Shown: positions 25,867 to 34,777, counted from the first letter of the stretch. The stretch: DNA of 64,000 nucleotides from Haloechinothrix_A salitolerans (GCF_039544105.1 NZ_BAABLA010000020.1); one strand, 5' to 3'. Notes: a model not told the origin generated them from the letters alone. Translations and numbers: made by a program.

Positions 25867-27419
25867 CGGGTTCCCTCCTGCGTGTCCGTCGTTGCCTGCC
25901 GCACCAGCTCCGACAGCGCTGGCGAGCGGACGAGGTCTTCGGCTTCGGCGATTTCCGGGGCGAGGTGGCGGTCGGGGCCTGGGCCTGGCACCCGCTCCCG
26001 GAGCAGCGCCACCGCGCGGGCGGTCGCGGGCGCAGGGGTGAGCGGGTCGCGCAGGTCCAGCGCCCGTGCCGCCGTCAGGTACTCCACGGCGAGCACCGTG
26101 GTCAGGCCGTCGACCGCACGGCGCAGCTTGCGCGCGGCGGACCAGCCCATCGACACGTGGTCCTCCTGCATCGCGGAGCTGGGAATGGAGTCGACCGACG
26201 CGGGATTGGCGAGTCGTTTCAGCTCCGAGACGATCCCGGCCTGGGTGTACTGCGCGATCATGTGGCCCGAGTCGACACCCGGGTCGTCGGCCAGGAACGG
26301 TGGCAGCCCGTGTGAGCGGGCGACGTCGAGCAGCCTGTCAGTGCGACGCTCGGCCATGCTCGCGACGTCAGCCAGTGGGATGGCGAGGAAGTCCAGCACG
26401 TACGCGATCGGCGCGCCGTGGAAGTTCCCGTTGGACTCCACCCTGCCGTCGGCGAGCACCACCGGATTGTCGATGGCCGACGCCAGCTCGCGCTTCGCGA
26501 CCGTGCGGGCGTAGTTGAGGGTGTCGCGGGCGGCGCCGTGCACTTGCGGCGCGCAGCGCAGGGAATAGGCGTCCTGCACCCTCGGGCAGTCGGGTCCTCG
26601 GTGGCTCGCCACGATCTCCGAGCCAGCGAGCAGTGCGAACAGGTTCGCCGCCGACGTCGCCTGGCCGGGGTGGGGCCGCAGCGCCTGGAGGTCGGCCGCG
26701 AACACGCGGTCGGTGCCGAGCGTCGCCTCCACGCTCATCGCCGCCGTCAGGTCCGCCACGTCGAGGAGCCGGGAGAGATCGGTGATGGCCAGTGCGAGCA
26801 TGCCGAGCATGCCGTCGGTGCCGTTGGTGAGCGCGAGCCCTTCCTTCTCGGCGAGCGCGATCGGCTCGATCCCAGCGGTCGCCAACGCGTCGGCGGCTGG
26901 TTGGACGTCGCCGGTCGGGCCGTAGACGTCGCCCTCCCCCATCAGCGCGAGCGCTACGGCCGCGAGCGGCGCGAGGTCACCTGAACAGCCGAGCGAGCCG
27001 TACTCCGGCACCACGGGAACGATGCCCGCGTTGAGTAGCGCCGCGAGCGACCGTGCGGTGTTTGGCCGCGCGCCGGTATGCCCGGAGGCGAGAGTACGTA
27101 GCCGCAGCAGCATCAGAGCGCGCACGACCTCGCGCTCAACGGGGTCACCGGCGCCAGCGGCGTGCGAGCGGATCAGCGACCGCTGCAGCCGGGCGCGGTT
27201 GTCCGGCGGAATGTGCCGCACCGCGAGCGCGCCGAAGCCGGTTGAAACCCCGTAGGCGGGTTTTGGGTCGGCCGCGAGCGCGTCGACATGGCCGCGCGCC
27301 GTCTCGATGCGGGTGATCGCGTCGTCGGTGAGCGCGACTTGGGCATTGTCCCGGGCAACGCGGACGACCTGCTCGATGGTCAGCGGGCCGGGTCCGATCA
27401 GCAAGGTGTCGCTGTGCAT
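25863..27419 (-). CDS. hutH: Histidine ammonia-lyase
   Basis: 518 residues. It deaminates histidine to urocanate, the first step of the pathway. The MIO-forming triad is Cys145-Ser146-Gly147 in GSLGCSGDLAPL, the CSG variant rather than the textbook ASG. YGVSTGFGALA about residue 58, NGTDGML about 195 and QEDHVSMGW about 420 are standard. It is first in the operon, with all four downstream genes overlapping. No clear ribosome site precedes this ATG, so it may be leaderless or the start may differ slightly. The inverted repeat at 27473-27490 lies about 55-70 bases upstream. Confidence 0.95.
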   Translation of the reverse strand: MHSDTLLIGPGPLTIEQVVRVARDNAQVALTDDAITRIETARGHVDALAADPKPAYGVSTGFGALAVRHIPPDNRARLQRSLIRSHAAGAGDPVEREVVRALMLLRLRTLASGHTGARPNTARSLAALLNAGIVPVVPEYGSLGCSGDLAPLAAVALALMGEGDVYGPTGDVQPAADALATAGIEPIALAEKEGLALTNGTDGMLGMLALAITDLSRLLDVADLTAAMSVEATLGTDRVFAADLQALRPHPGQATSAANLFALLAGSEIVASHRGPDCPRVQDAYSLRCAPQVHGAARDTLNYARTVAKRELASAIDNPVVLADGRVESNGNFHGAPIAYVLDFLAIPLADVASMAERRTDRLLDVARSHGLPPFLADDPGVDSGHMIAQYTQAGIVSELKRLANPASVDSIPSSAMQEDHVSMGWSAARKLRRAVDGLTTVLAVEYLTAARALDLRDPLTPAPATARAVALLRERVPGPGPDRHLAPEIAEAEDLVRSPALSELVRQATTDTQEGTR

Positions 27420-27472
27420 GACGCCATTGCACAGCGCATCTCGGCGTCATTCACCCCGAGCTACCGGCAAAC

Positions 27473-27490
27473 TGTCTGACATCTCAGACA
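27473..27490. promoter_or_regulatory. Candidate hut operator, perfect inverted repeat
   Basis: TGTCTGA-CATC-TCAGACA, 7-bp arms, 54 bases before hutH and the only strong dyad in its leader. The sequence resembles sites of GntR/FadR-type repressors (GTCNGAC cores). The regulator gene is not in the neighbourhood. Confidence 0.6.
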
Positions 27491-27560
27491 ACATGGCGGA
27501 CGACCCTAGTATGGCGCCATGATGGCGTCCGGTCAGTTCACCGCTGATTAGTTATGCCGG

Positions 27561-27755
27561 TCATCTCCGAGCGAGCGCGGGTTCCAGCCCCAACATGTCG
27601 AGTAGCTCCTTGCATTCGTCGGCGTTGGTCGAGTGGCTCGCCACCGTGATGGCCGCTTTACCTGCCTGCTTGTCACGGCGTTCACGTTCGGCAGCTCGCG
27701 CCTCGGCGGACCAACCGTGCTCTTCGTCAGGACTTGAATGCCTTGCCCACGTCAT
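27561..27755 (-). CDS. Small hypothetical protein, 64 residues
   Basis: ATG 27755 preceded by a strong GGAGGGAGAG. The peptide is charged at the N-terminus (DEEHGWSAEARAAERERRDK), then has a hydrophobic VASHS strand and a helical CKELLDMLGLEPALARR end. There is no signal peptide. Strong ribosome site and normal codon use support it; the family was not recognised. Confidence 0.65.
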   Translation of the reverse strand: MTWARHSSPDEEHGWSAEARAAERERRDKQAGKAAITVASHSTNADECKELLDMLGLEPALARR

Positions 27756-27960
27756 GTGTAGCTCTCCCTCCGGCTGGCCGCGGTCGACGGTCGACCACCT
27801 TCCGGAATGTGAGCATCATGACACCCACTCAGGTTAGCGCGGCGCGCAGGTGCGCCATTGGCACTACTTCGCCATGGTTATTGACCCGGTGTTTTCCCTG
27901 GGAGACAGGTTCATCACGGAGTGTGACCAGCGTCGACAACAGCCGCTTTCGCCGCGGACG

Positions 27961-27992
27961 ATACAGTCGCATCGCCCGCAATGCGATTGTAT
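27961..27992. repeat. 12-bp-arm inverted repeat in an intergenic region
   Basis: ATACAGTCGCAT and ATGCGATTGTAT pair with one mismatch across CGCCCGCA. It lies 47 bases beyond the stop of the 28039-28929 gene and about 210 bases upstream of the small gene at 27755. No T-run follows on either strand, so an operator is as likely as a terminator. Confidence 0.55.
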
Positions 27993-28038
27993 CGGATTCT
28001 CAGCGAGATACCCCGTGCGAGCGGTCGACGAGCCGCGG

Positions 28039-28929
28039 TTACGAGTCGGCGTGGCCCGGGGAGGTGGAGCGGACGTCATCATCGCGCTTTTCCGGAGCAT
28101 CGCCGCGCTCTTCGGACTGGCCGCGCTCATCAGACGCTTCGGCGGAGTCCTGGTCGGGCTCCTGACTACCGCCGGACGCGTGGTCACGTTCTCCGGAGGT
28201 GCTCCCGGAATCGCCCGCGCCCTCGTTCGCACCGCCCTTGCCGTCAGTACCGCTGCCGCTGGCGTCCGAGCCGCCCTTGGTGTCCGTGCCACCCTCGCCG
28301 CGCTGCGAGTTCTCCGAACCCCCCTCGTCCGAGTTACCGGCGCCCCGCCCTGAGCCGTCCGATTGGCTCCCGGCTCCAGCTCCGCCATCCGTGCCGCGGC
28401 CGTCGTCCCGCTTCCCGGGGGACGTCCCTTCCGAGGCCCGCTCCTCGTAGGAAGTCGCTTCCGAGGTCCGCTCCGCACCGGCGACGCCAGCACCACCGCG
28501 AGGCTCATCCTGGTCCACCGTCGGCCACGGTGTGGACGTCGTCCTGTCCGCGGCGACATCATCCGCGAGCCAGGTCATAGCGGGTACGCGACGCTCGCCG
28601 TCGTCTCGGCTAGCGGATCGCTGCGCGCTCGTCCGCACGAAGGGCGACGCGCCGTCGGCGCTGGACGTCCTATCGCCGCCACCGAGCGCGACGCCACCGC
28701 CCTCACTTGAGCCCTCAGGCTCAGCGGTGCCATCGCCGTCCGGGAGGTGCAGCGACGTCGAGAACGGTGAACCGAACCCGATGATCCCCGTGGCGGCGGC
28801 ACCACAAAGCGCGACGACACCGGCGGCCGTCGCGACAACCCTGCCCCGCTTGGTCGGTGGTTCGCCGGCGCCAACGCCTTCCCTGCGCAGCAACTCAGCG
28901 ACCGGGATCATCCGCTCAGCATCACCCAT
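28039..28929 (-). CDS. Single-pass membrane protein with long disordered extracellular tail
   Basis: 296 residues from ATG 28929 (MGDAERMIPVAELLRREGVG), with GGAAGG upstream; an in-frame ATG at 28956 is possible. A short cytoplasmic head ending TKRGR is followed by one transmembrane helix at about residues 30-50 (VVATAAGVVALCGAAATGIIG). The rest, about 240 residues, is low-complexity and rich in Gly, Ser, Asp, Glu and Arg, so it is probably disordered outside the cell. Such proteins are common in Pseudonocardiaceae; function is unknown. Confidence 0.75.
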   Translation of the reverse strand: MGDAERMIPVAELLRREGVGAGEPPTKRGRVVATAAGVVALCGAAATGIIGFGSPFSTSLHLPDGDGTAEPEGSSEGGGVALGGGDRTSSADGASPFVRTSAQRSASRDDGERRVPAMTWLADDVAADRTTSTPWPTVDQDEPRGGAGVAGAERTSEATSYEERASEGTSPGKRDDGRGTDGGAGAGSQSDGSGRGAGNSDEGGSENSQRGEGGTDTKGGSDASGSGTDGKGGANEGAGDSGSTSGERDHASGGSQEPDQDSAEASDERGQSEERGDAPEKRDDDVRSTSPGHADS

Positions 28930-29125
28930 GGCAACGAGATACCTTCCGCACGACATCGCTTCCCCGCCCGCAGGGTGTCTATCACCGGACCGGCACGGCG
29001 GGAACGACCTCGCAAGCCATGTCACACGGATATCGCAATCTGATGACGATTTTGGTCACATCGTTATCCCGCTGCGTATCGACGCGAGCTCAAACAGTGA
29101 CGGGCGCGGGCGACATCGTCACCGG

Positions 29126-29455
29126 TCAGCGCGGTGCGTACATGATCACGGCGACGCCGAGCAGGCAGATTCCCGCGCCGATGTAATCCCATTTGCCCGG
29201 TTGGAACTTGTCGACGACGACCCCCCATGCCAGTGAACCAGCGACGAACACTCCACCGTACGCGGCAAGGATGCGACCGAAGTGTGGATCCGGCTGGTAG
29301 GTCGCGACGAAGCCATACGCGCCGAGCGCGAGAACACCCGCCGCGATCCACAGCAGGCCACGGTCTTCCCGCCAGCCCTGCCAGACCAGCCAGGCGCCCC
29401 CGATCTCGGCGAGCGCTGCGATCACGAACAGCACGATGGAGCGAACCACGGTCAT
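29126..29455 (-). CDS. YnfA-family (UPF0060) membrane protein
   Basis: 109 residues, full length for the family, with four transmembrane helices. Motifs typical of YnfA are AALAEIGGAWLVWQGWRE at about residues 13-30, AAYGGVFVAGSLAWG at about 64, and the C-terminal WDYIGAGICLLGVAVIMYAP. The family resembles small multidrug resistance transporters, but transport by this member is not shown. Monocistronic. Confidence 0.93.
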   Translation of the reverse strand: MTVVRSIVLFVIAALAEIGGAWLVWQGWREDRGLLWIAAGVLALGAYGFVATYQPDPHFGRILAAYGGVFVAGSLAWGVVVDKFQPGKWDYIGAGICLLGVAVIMYAPR

Positions 29456-29490
29456 ACGTCGACCGTAGCTACCCCATCGTCAGCTCGCGC

Positions 29491-29757
29491 TTAGAGCCGC
29501 AAGTGTGCCGGTTCGTGCGTGACGCTCTCGATGTCGTCGGCGGTGACGTCGAGCAAACGGTGCGCCAGATCGGACAACGCGCGCGACGCGGCGAGCTCAT
29601 CACCGATCTTGGGCACGTTGACGTCCTCCGGGTTCAGCCGGGCGAGGCCGACGCCGACGAGATTGTCCGTGCCTGCCGCATGCAGCCGGGCACGGGCACG
29701 AGTCCGGGACTCGTGTTCGTCGATGGTGATCTCGACCGTCCAGTGCTTCTCGTGCAT
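29491..29757 (-). CDS. DUF1876-domain protein
   Basis: 88 residues from ATG 29757, preceded by AAGGAGG at ideal spacing. The family-typical KHWTVEITIDEHESRTRARA opens the protein, and GVGLARLNPEDVNVPKIGDE follows. The fold is a small alpha/beta dsRBD-like domain found in actinobacteria, often in stress or heat contexts; its role is unknown. It lies just beyond the tmRNA gene on the same strand, separated from it by the ssrA terminator. Confidence 0.9.
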   Translation of the reverse strand: MHEKHWTVEITIDEHESRTRARARLHAAGTDNLVGVGLARLNPEDVNVPKIGDELAASRALSDLAHRLLDVTADDIESVTHEPAHLRL

Positions 29758-29848
29758 GACGACCTCCTTATGCAGTGTGCCGCTGACACCACTGTGCGCT
29801 CCTGAGACGCGAGCGGCCAGAGCAAGAGGTCCCGACCCGAACCAACAA

Positions 29849-29883
29849 AAGAGGCGAGCACTCCGGGTGAGTGCTCGCCTCTT
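29849..29883 (-). terminator. Rho-independent terminator of ssrA
   Basis: Perfect 15-bp stem AAGAGGCGAGCACTC / GAGTGCTCGCCTCTT with loop CGGGT. Read on the minus strand it begins 6 bases after the tmRNA 3' end and is followed by TTTTGTTGG. Confidence 0.92.
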
Positions 29884-29888
29884 CTGCG

Positions 29889-30257
29889 TGGAGGTGCCGG
29901 GAATCGAACCCGGGTCCTCTGTCGCCTCAACAGGGCTTCTCCGTGCGCAGTCCGCTGTGTCTCTACTCGGCCCCACCGGTCACGCGGACAAGCCGGTGTG
30001 ACGGGCCCAGCCGCTGTTAGATGTCCCGCCGAGGTCCGCGGCCGACCTCGGCGGTAAGTCCTCCTAGCTGATGCCGGTTACTGGGCCGGAGGCACTCCCA
30101 GACCGACAGACTCGCACTCGCTCAGGCGGCGAGGGCGAAGTCGCGCTGACTATTCGTCTTGGCGCTTATAAGTTGCGACGACGCTTAACGGTGGTCTCTC
30201 GCCTGCACCGGCACGCTTCCCCTGAATCAACGTCCAGAGTCGAAACCGTTCACCCCC
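29889..30257 (-). ncRNA. ssrA: Transfer-messenger RNA
   Basis: About 369 nt. The 5' end GGGGGUG pairs with CACCUCC near the 3' end, including the alanine-identity G3-U70 wobble. The T arm reads CCGGGTTCGATTCCCGG and the discriminator is A. The genome has CGC where CCA would be, so CCA is added later. The tag frame at 30163-30122 encodes A-K-T-N-S-Q-R-D-F-A-L-A-A then TGA, ending in the ALAA degron. Together with SmpB, encoded 3 kb upstream on the same strand, it rescues stalled ribosomes. Confidence 0.95.
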
Positions 30258-30280
30258 TAGCTAGCGGGTTCACTGCACCT

Positions 30281-30286
30281 AGGATA
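30281..30286 (-). promoter_or_regulatory. Possible -10 box of ssrA
   Basis: TATCCT on the minus strand, 24-29 bases upstream of the mature 5' end. No good -35 hexamer was found at the usual distance, so this is weak. Confidence 0.3.
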
Positions 30287-30320
30287 ACGCCTCGGGCAAC
30301 CAGGTTTGTTCCCGTGTCGA

Positions 30321-31424
30321 TCAGCTCTTCTCCCACCGAAACACCCGTGATGCCACGAACCCGACGACCACGGTGAAGCCGATGAGAATCACGGCTGGCA
30401 GCAGGATGGCGTCGACTCCTTGGCCCCGGACGAGTACGTCGCTCATGCCTTCATTCAGGTGCCGCATCGGGAACGCCAGGGACAACGTCCGCAACCACTG
30501 CGGCACCTGGTCCATCGGGAAGAACGCCCCGGACAGGAACGCCATCGGCAGCACGATCAGGTTCGCCGCACCAGTCGCGGCCTCCTCCGTCTTGGCGAAC
30601 GCGCCGACCAGCATCCCAATCGCGAAGAACGACAGCGTGCCCAGCAACAACAGCGGGATCGCCAGCCACCACGACCCGCTCAGCTGGAGCCCGAACACCG
30701 GCAACATCGCGACGCCAACGAAGATCACACCCTGCGACACGGCGATGACAAGCGACACCGCGATCCGCGAACCAAGAATCGTCATCGGCCGTACCGGCGC
30801 AAGCCGCAACCGCCGCAGTACCTGGTTCTTACGCCACATCACCAGCGTCAACGCCGCGCCGAACACCGCCGACATCGACACCGCCCAGGACAGCAGGCCC
30901 GGTGTCAGGAACTGAATCGGACGTAGCGACTCGTCTTCCACCCGCGCGGCGTCCAACGTGAACGTCGGTGGCTGGCCGGTGGCCCGGACGTTGGCCTCGC
31001 TCACCACACCACGCACCAGCCCCACGACCGTCCCGGCTCGCGTCTGGTCGCTCGCGGCGAACCGCAGCGTGACGTTGTCGCCATCCTGCGCGACGTATGC
31101 GGGCAGGTCGCCCGCCTTCACCTGCTGTTCCGCCTCGTCGGCGCTGGCGACATCCACCACCTCGACGGCGCCGGACCGCTCCAGAGCCGTCAACACCGGC
31201 CCTTGGCCCACCGCGCCGACCTTGAGCCGCGACGATCCGCCGTCGCCGAACAACAGCCCCAGGATGACCAGGAACATCAGCGGGAACAGGATGGTGAAAA
31301 ACATCGCCGCTTTGTCCCTGACGAAACCCTTGAACGCGGCGCGCGACAAGCTCACGAACGGGTGCGCCGCCGAGCGTGACGCCCCGGGTGTGTCCTCGCG
31401 TTGGCGCTCCTCGCCGACGGTCAT
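30321..31424 (-). CDS. ABC-2 type transporter permease
   Basis: 367 residues. One transmembrane helix follows the cytoplasmic N-terminus (MFFTILFPLMFLVILGLLFG at about residues 40-59). A large extracytoplasmic loop of about 110 residues comes next, then five more helices at about 170-365 with the ABC-2 signature region LPMAFLSGAFFPMDQVPQWL. Its ATG overlaps the stop of the ATPase gene, so the two form a DrrA/DrrB-like exporter. The substrate (lipid, antibiotic or polymer) is not deducible. Confidence 0.9.
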   Translation of the reverse strand: MTVGEERQREDTPGASRSAAHPFVSLSRAAFKGFVRDKAAMFFTILFPLMFLVILGLLFGDGGSSRLKVGAVGQGPVLTALERSGAVEVVDVASADEAEQQVKAGDLPAYVAQDGDNVTLRFAASDQTRAGTVVGLVRGVVSEANVRATGQPPTFTLDAARVEDESLRPIQFLTPGLLSWAVSMSAVFGAALTLVMWRKNQVLRRLRLAPVRPMTILGSRIAVSLVIAVSQGVIFVGVAMLPVFGLQLSGSWWLAIPLLLLGTLSFFAIGMLVGAFAKTEEAATGAANLIVLPMAFLSGAFFPMDQVPQWLRTLSLAFPMRHLNEGMSDVLVRGQGVDAILLPAVILIGFTVVVGFVASRVFRWEKS

Positions 31425-32335
31425 GCCCGGTACTCCCTTCCGGTCAGCTCGAGGAAGACGTCTTCCAGCGTCGCCGTGCGCACCTGCAACCCGCTCAGCG
31501 CACCCCGCTCCGCCAGGGCCGCGAGCACCGGCGCCGGGCTGCGGGTGGCGATGGTCAACGACGTCTCATCCTCGGCGACGTCGTCCACCCCGGCCAGGGC
31601 TCGTGCCTCTGCCGCGGGGAAGCCATCGCGCTCCAAGACGACGTGGGTGGCGGAGTCGAGGTCACGCACTAGCGCGGCCGGGGTGTCCAGCGCGAGGACC
31701 CTGCCGTGGTCCATGATCGCCACCCGGTCGCACAGCACCTCTGCCTCGTCCAGGTAGTGCGTGGTGTAGACGATGGTCTTGCCGCGCGCCTTGATCTCGC
31801 GTAGCACGTCCCACAGGTTCCGGCGCGACTGCGGATCGAGGCCCGCCGTCGGCTCGTCCAGGAAGACGATGTCCGGGTCGTGTACCAGCGCGCACGCGAT
31901 CGACAGTCGCTGTCGCTGCCCGCCAGAGAGCTGGTTCTCCCTGGTCTCGGCCTTGTCCCGCAGCCCGACGAGGTCGAGCATCGCCATCGCCCGGTCTTCC
32001 GGCACACCGTAGAGCGCGCCGAACGTCTCCAGTTGCTCGCGAGCGGTGAGCTTCTCGAAGAACGCCGACGCCTGGAGCTGTACGCCGATCTTCGGCAGCA
32101 GTCCGACGTTGCGCGGCCACGGTGACTCACCGAGCAGCCGCACCGATCCCGCGTCCGGTTCACGCAGACCCTCCGCGATCTCCAGTGTGGTCGTCTTGCC
32201 CGCGCCGTTCGGTCCGAGAATCCCGAAGAACTCCCCCTGCCGCACGGAGAACGACACCCCCGCGACGGCCTTCACATCGCCGTAGCTCATGTGGATGCGG
32301 TCCACATCGAGCGCGGCGTCCCCTGTTGGTCCCAT
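31421..32335 (-). CDS. ABC transporter ATP-binding protein (DrrA-like)
   Basis: 304 residues. Walker A is GPNGAGKTTT at about residue 41, the signature LSGGQRQRL at about 139, Walker B IVFLDEPTAGLDP at about 157, and the switch His in VYTTHYLDEAE at about 193. The C-terminal extension (to GREYRA) is typical of exporters of the drug-resistance/ABC-2 class. It is upstream of, and overlaps by four bases, the permease gene. Confidence 0.93.
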   Translation of the reverse strand: MGPTGDAALDVDRIHMSYGDVKAVAGVSFSVRQGEFFGILGPNGAGKTTTLEIAEGLREPDAGSVRLLGESPWPRNVGLLPKIGVQLQASAFFEKLTAREQLETFGALYGVPEDRAMAMLDLVGLRDKAETRENQLSGGQRQRLSIACALVHDPDIVFLDEPTAGLDPQSRRNLWDVLREIKARGKTIVYTTHYLDEAEVLCDRVAIMDHGRVLALDTPAALVRDLDSATHVVLERDGFPAAEARALAGVDDVAEDETSLTIATRSPAPVLAALAERGALSGLQVRTATLEDVFLELTGREYRA

Positions 32336-32385
32336 ATGCCCGATCCTGGCCTACGGAACCGTAGCGTGCACGCGATTTCGTGAAT

Positions 32386-33297
32386 TCAGTTCGCGTCGAG
32401 CAGGCGTGACGGAGCGTCGTGCAGCGCCGAGCGGAGGAAGTCGTCGCCGAGACGGTCGTCGGCGGCCGCCCACGAGGCGATGGCGCGGAGCTGGGTCGCG
32501 TATTCGTACGGGATGTTCGGGAAGTCCGTGCCGAGCAGCACGCGGTCGGCGACGTCGGCCAGGCGCGCTGGCCAATCACCCGGCAGCGGGTTCATGGCCT
32601 CGCTGAACGGCGTCCCGACCATCGTCGTGTCGATGTACGTCCTGGGGTACCGCGCCACCAGGTCCAGCGCGGTGTCGAACTCCGGCATCCCGGCGTGCGC
32701 GAGCACCGCCGTCAACCGGGGATGCCGGGAGAGCACCTTCTCGAAGACGTCGAGCCCGGTGTAGTCGCCGGGAACGGGACCGTGCCCGCAGTGCACCACC
32801 ACCGGTACCCCGGCCTCGGCGAGCAGCCCCCATGCTGGGTCGAGCAGGTCGTCACGCGGATCGAACGCCCCGACCTGTACGTGCACTTTGAAACAGCGCG
32901 CGCCGGAGTCCAGCGCGGACGCGACGACGTCCGTGACACCCGGCTCCGCGTACAGCGTCGCCGTCGGTACCGCCTCAGGGACCCGTGCGCCAAAATCGAG
33001 CGCCCACGACGTCAACCACTCCGCCATGCCCGGCTTGTGCGGATACACCAGCGGCGCGTACCGCAGCACGCCGAGCGAGCGCAGCACCTCGATCCGATTG
33101 GACTCCGGCAACCGGTAGGCCACGGGCCACTCGACGCCGTAGTGCCGTGACGCGTCGTCGAAGTACGCCCAGACCTTGCGCATCACACGATCCGGCAGGA
33201 AGTGCACGTGGATGTCAACCAGCCCCGGCAGGCCGAGCGAGCGTACCCAGGCGGGCACGTCGGCATCTGTCGCGGGACCGGTCGCGGAGCTGGTCAC
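32386..33297 (-). CDS. Amidohydrolase-family (amidohydrolase_2) metal-dependent hydrolase
   Basis: 303 residues from a GTG 7 bases after the smpB stop. The first metal motif is VDIHVHFLP at about residue 27. A second His occurs in VVVHCGHGPVPG at about 165, a third in VLAHAGMPE at about 193, and the final Asp in LLGTDFPNIPY at about 258. This is the ACMSD/uracil-hydrolase-like branch that catalyses decarboxylation or hydrolysis of cyclic substrates. The tight spacing suggests co-transcription with smpB, but a functional link is not obvious. Confidence 0.85.
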   Translation of the reverse strand: MTSSATGPATDADVPAWVRSLGLPGLVDIHVHFLPDRVMRKVWAYFDDASRHYGVEWPVAYRLPESNRIEVLRSLGVLRYAPLVYPHKPGMAEWLTSWALDFGARVPEAVPTATLYAEPGVTDVVASALDSGARCFKVHVQVGAFDPRDDLLDPAWGLLAEAGVPVVVHCGHGPVPGDYTGLDVFEKVLSRHPRLTAVLAHAGMPEFDTALDLVARYPRTYIDTTMVGTPFSEAMNPLPGDWPARLADVADRVLLGTDFPNIPYEYATQLRAIASWAAADDRLGDDFLRSALHDAPSRLLDAN

Positions 33298-33304
33298 AGG
33301 CCGT

Positions 33305-33781
33305 TCAGACCTTGCCCTTCGCCGCGCGGCCCACCGCCCGCAGGATCTCCCGGCGGGCGTCGCGCTTGGCGATGTCGCGGCGCTTGTCGTGGATGCGCTT
33401 ACCCTTCGCCAGCGCCACCTCGACCTTGACCTTGCCGTCGGAGAAGTACAGCGACAGCGGGATCAGCGACAGCCCCGCTTCCTTCGTCTTGCCGATGAGC
33501 TTCTCGATCTCCTGCTTGTGCAGCAGCAGCTTGCGACGACGCCGTGGCTCGTGGTTGGTCCAGGTGCCCATCTCGTACTCGGGGATGTGCAACCCGCGCA
33601 GCCACACCTCGCCGCCCTCGACGTAGGCGAACGCGTCAGCCAGCGACGCCCTGCCAGCGCGCAGGCTTTTGACCTCGGTGCCGACTAGCACGATCCCTGC
33701 CTCGTAGGTGTCAACGATCGAGAAGTCGTGCCGCGCCTTGCGGTTGGTGACGATCACCTTCCGGCCACGTTCCTTGGACAT
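33305..33781 (-). CDS. smpB: SsrA-binding protein SmpB
   Basis: 158 residues from ATG 33781; an in-frame GTG nine bases upstream is possible. It binds tmRNA and brings it to stalled ribosomes. Family motifs are VTNRKARHDFSIVDTYEAGI at about residues 11-30, GTEVKSLRAG at about 34, NPRN-equivalent VWLRGLHIPEYE at about 60, and RRRKLLLHKQEI at about 81. The basic tail KGKRIHDKRRDIAKRD is needed on the ribosome. Its partner ssrA lies 3 kb downstream on the same strand. Confidence 0.97.
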   Translation of the reverse strand: MSKERGRKVIVTNRKARHDFSIVDTYEAGIVLVGTEVKSLRAGRASLADAFAYVEGGEVWLRGLHIPEYEMGTWTNHEPRRRRKLLLHKQEIEKLIGKTKEAGLSLIPLSLYFSDGKVKVEVALAKGKRIHDKRRDIAKRDARREILRAVGRAAKGKV

Positions 33782-33819
33782 GTCACCCACTTTACGGGCC
33801 AGCGCACGCCGGTTTCTCG

Positions 33820-34719
33820 TCAGTGCCTGACGTAGAGTCGCAGCGTGACGTAGCCAACCAGCGAGGAGATCAGCATCGCCGTGAGCAGGAGGATCGGCGA
33901 GATCACGAACGCGGTGTAGAACGTGCCGGGGAACCGAACCACGTTCTCCAACTGGTTCGCGAAGCCGGACGGAAGCAACACCTGCATGCTAAGCAACCCC
34001 GCGATCGCGAGCACGGCGCCGATGGCGCCGGCGACCATCGCTTCCAGTAGGAACGGCAACTGGGTATACCAGCGCGTCGCGCCGACCAGCCGCATGATCC
34101 CCACTTCCGTGCGCCGGGTGTACGCCGAAATCTGAATCATATTCGCGATCAGCAACAACGCGGCCAGCAACAGCACCAACGACCCGACGAACGTGATGTT
34201 GCGCAACACCCGAAGCGAGTCCACCAACCGATCCACCGTCTCACCGCCGTCGTGGATCAGCGAAACGCCCTGCCGCTCCGTGAAGCCCTTCACGATAGCG
34301 CCGGACTGCTCGGGCGATTTCAGCCGCACCTGCAGCGAGGCCGGGATGGCCTGCGGCGACGCCAGCTCGAGCATGGTCGGCTCGTTCTTGAACGCCTCCT
34401 TGAATACCTCATACGCCTCAGCCTGATTCCGGTAGACGACGGTGTCGACCGCCGGGTTGAGCTCGAGGTCCTGCTTCAACGACACGCACGGGTCCGTGGT
34501 GCAGTCCGTGTCCTTTTTACTGATCTCGTCCGTCAGGAACACCGCCACCTCGAGCTCGTCGAGGTAGTTGTCCTTGGTGAGATCGACGGCCTTGACCACC
34601 ATCAACCCGAGCCCGAACATGACGAGGGAGATCGCCGTGGTCAGGATCATCGCGACGGTCATCGTGACGTTCCGACGCAGGCCGGTCGAGACCTCACTGA
34701 AGACGAAGCTGGCGCGCAT
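33820..34719 (-). CDS. ftsX: Cell division protein FtsX
   Basis: 299 residues with the FtsX topology: a first helix at about residues 25-45 (LTTAISLVMFGLGLMVVKAV), an extracytoplasmic domain to about 170 that contains the CTTDPCVSL loop, and three further helices to the end. MRASFVFSEVSTGLRRNVTM is a typical actinobacterial start. With FtsE it regulates peptidoglycan hydrolases (RipC in mycobacteria). It follows ftsE by 58 bases. Confidence 0.96.
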   Translation of the reverse strand: MRASFVFSEVSTGLRRNVTMTVAMILTTAISLVMFGLGLMVVKAVDLTKDNYLDELEVAVFLTDEISKKDTDCTTDPCVSLKQDLELNPAVDTVVYRNQAEAYEVFKEAFKNEPTMLELASPQAIPASLQVRLKSPEQSGAIVKGFTERQGVSLIHDGGETVDRLVDSLRVLRNITFVGSLVLLLAALLLIANMIQISAYTRRTEVGIMRLVGATRWYTQLPFLLEAMVAGAIGAVLAIAGLLSMQVLLPSGFANQLENVVRFPGTFYTAFVISPILLLTAMLISSLVGYVTLRLYVRH

Positions 34720-34777
34720 CTGACGAACTGTCCTTGGGTCGGGGTCGGATTAGGGCGGGTGAGCTCGGCCGGTGGGC

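Noticed and set aside
27864..28562. Long minus-strand frame overlapping the disordered membrane protein
   Set aside because: It is a shadow frame made by the low-complexity GC-rich coding sequence at 28039-28929; its composition is all Arg/Pro/Ala with no start signal.
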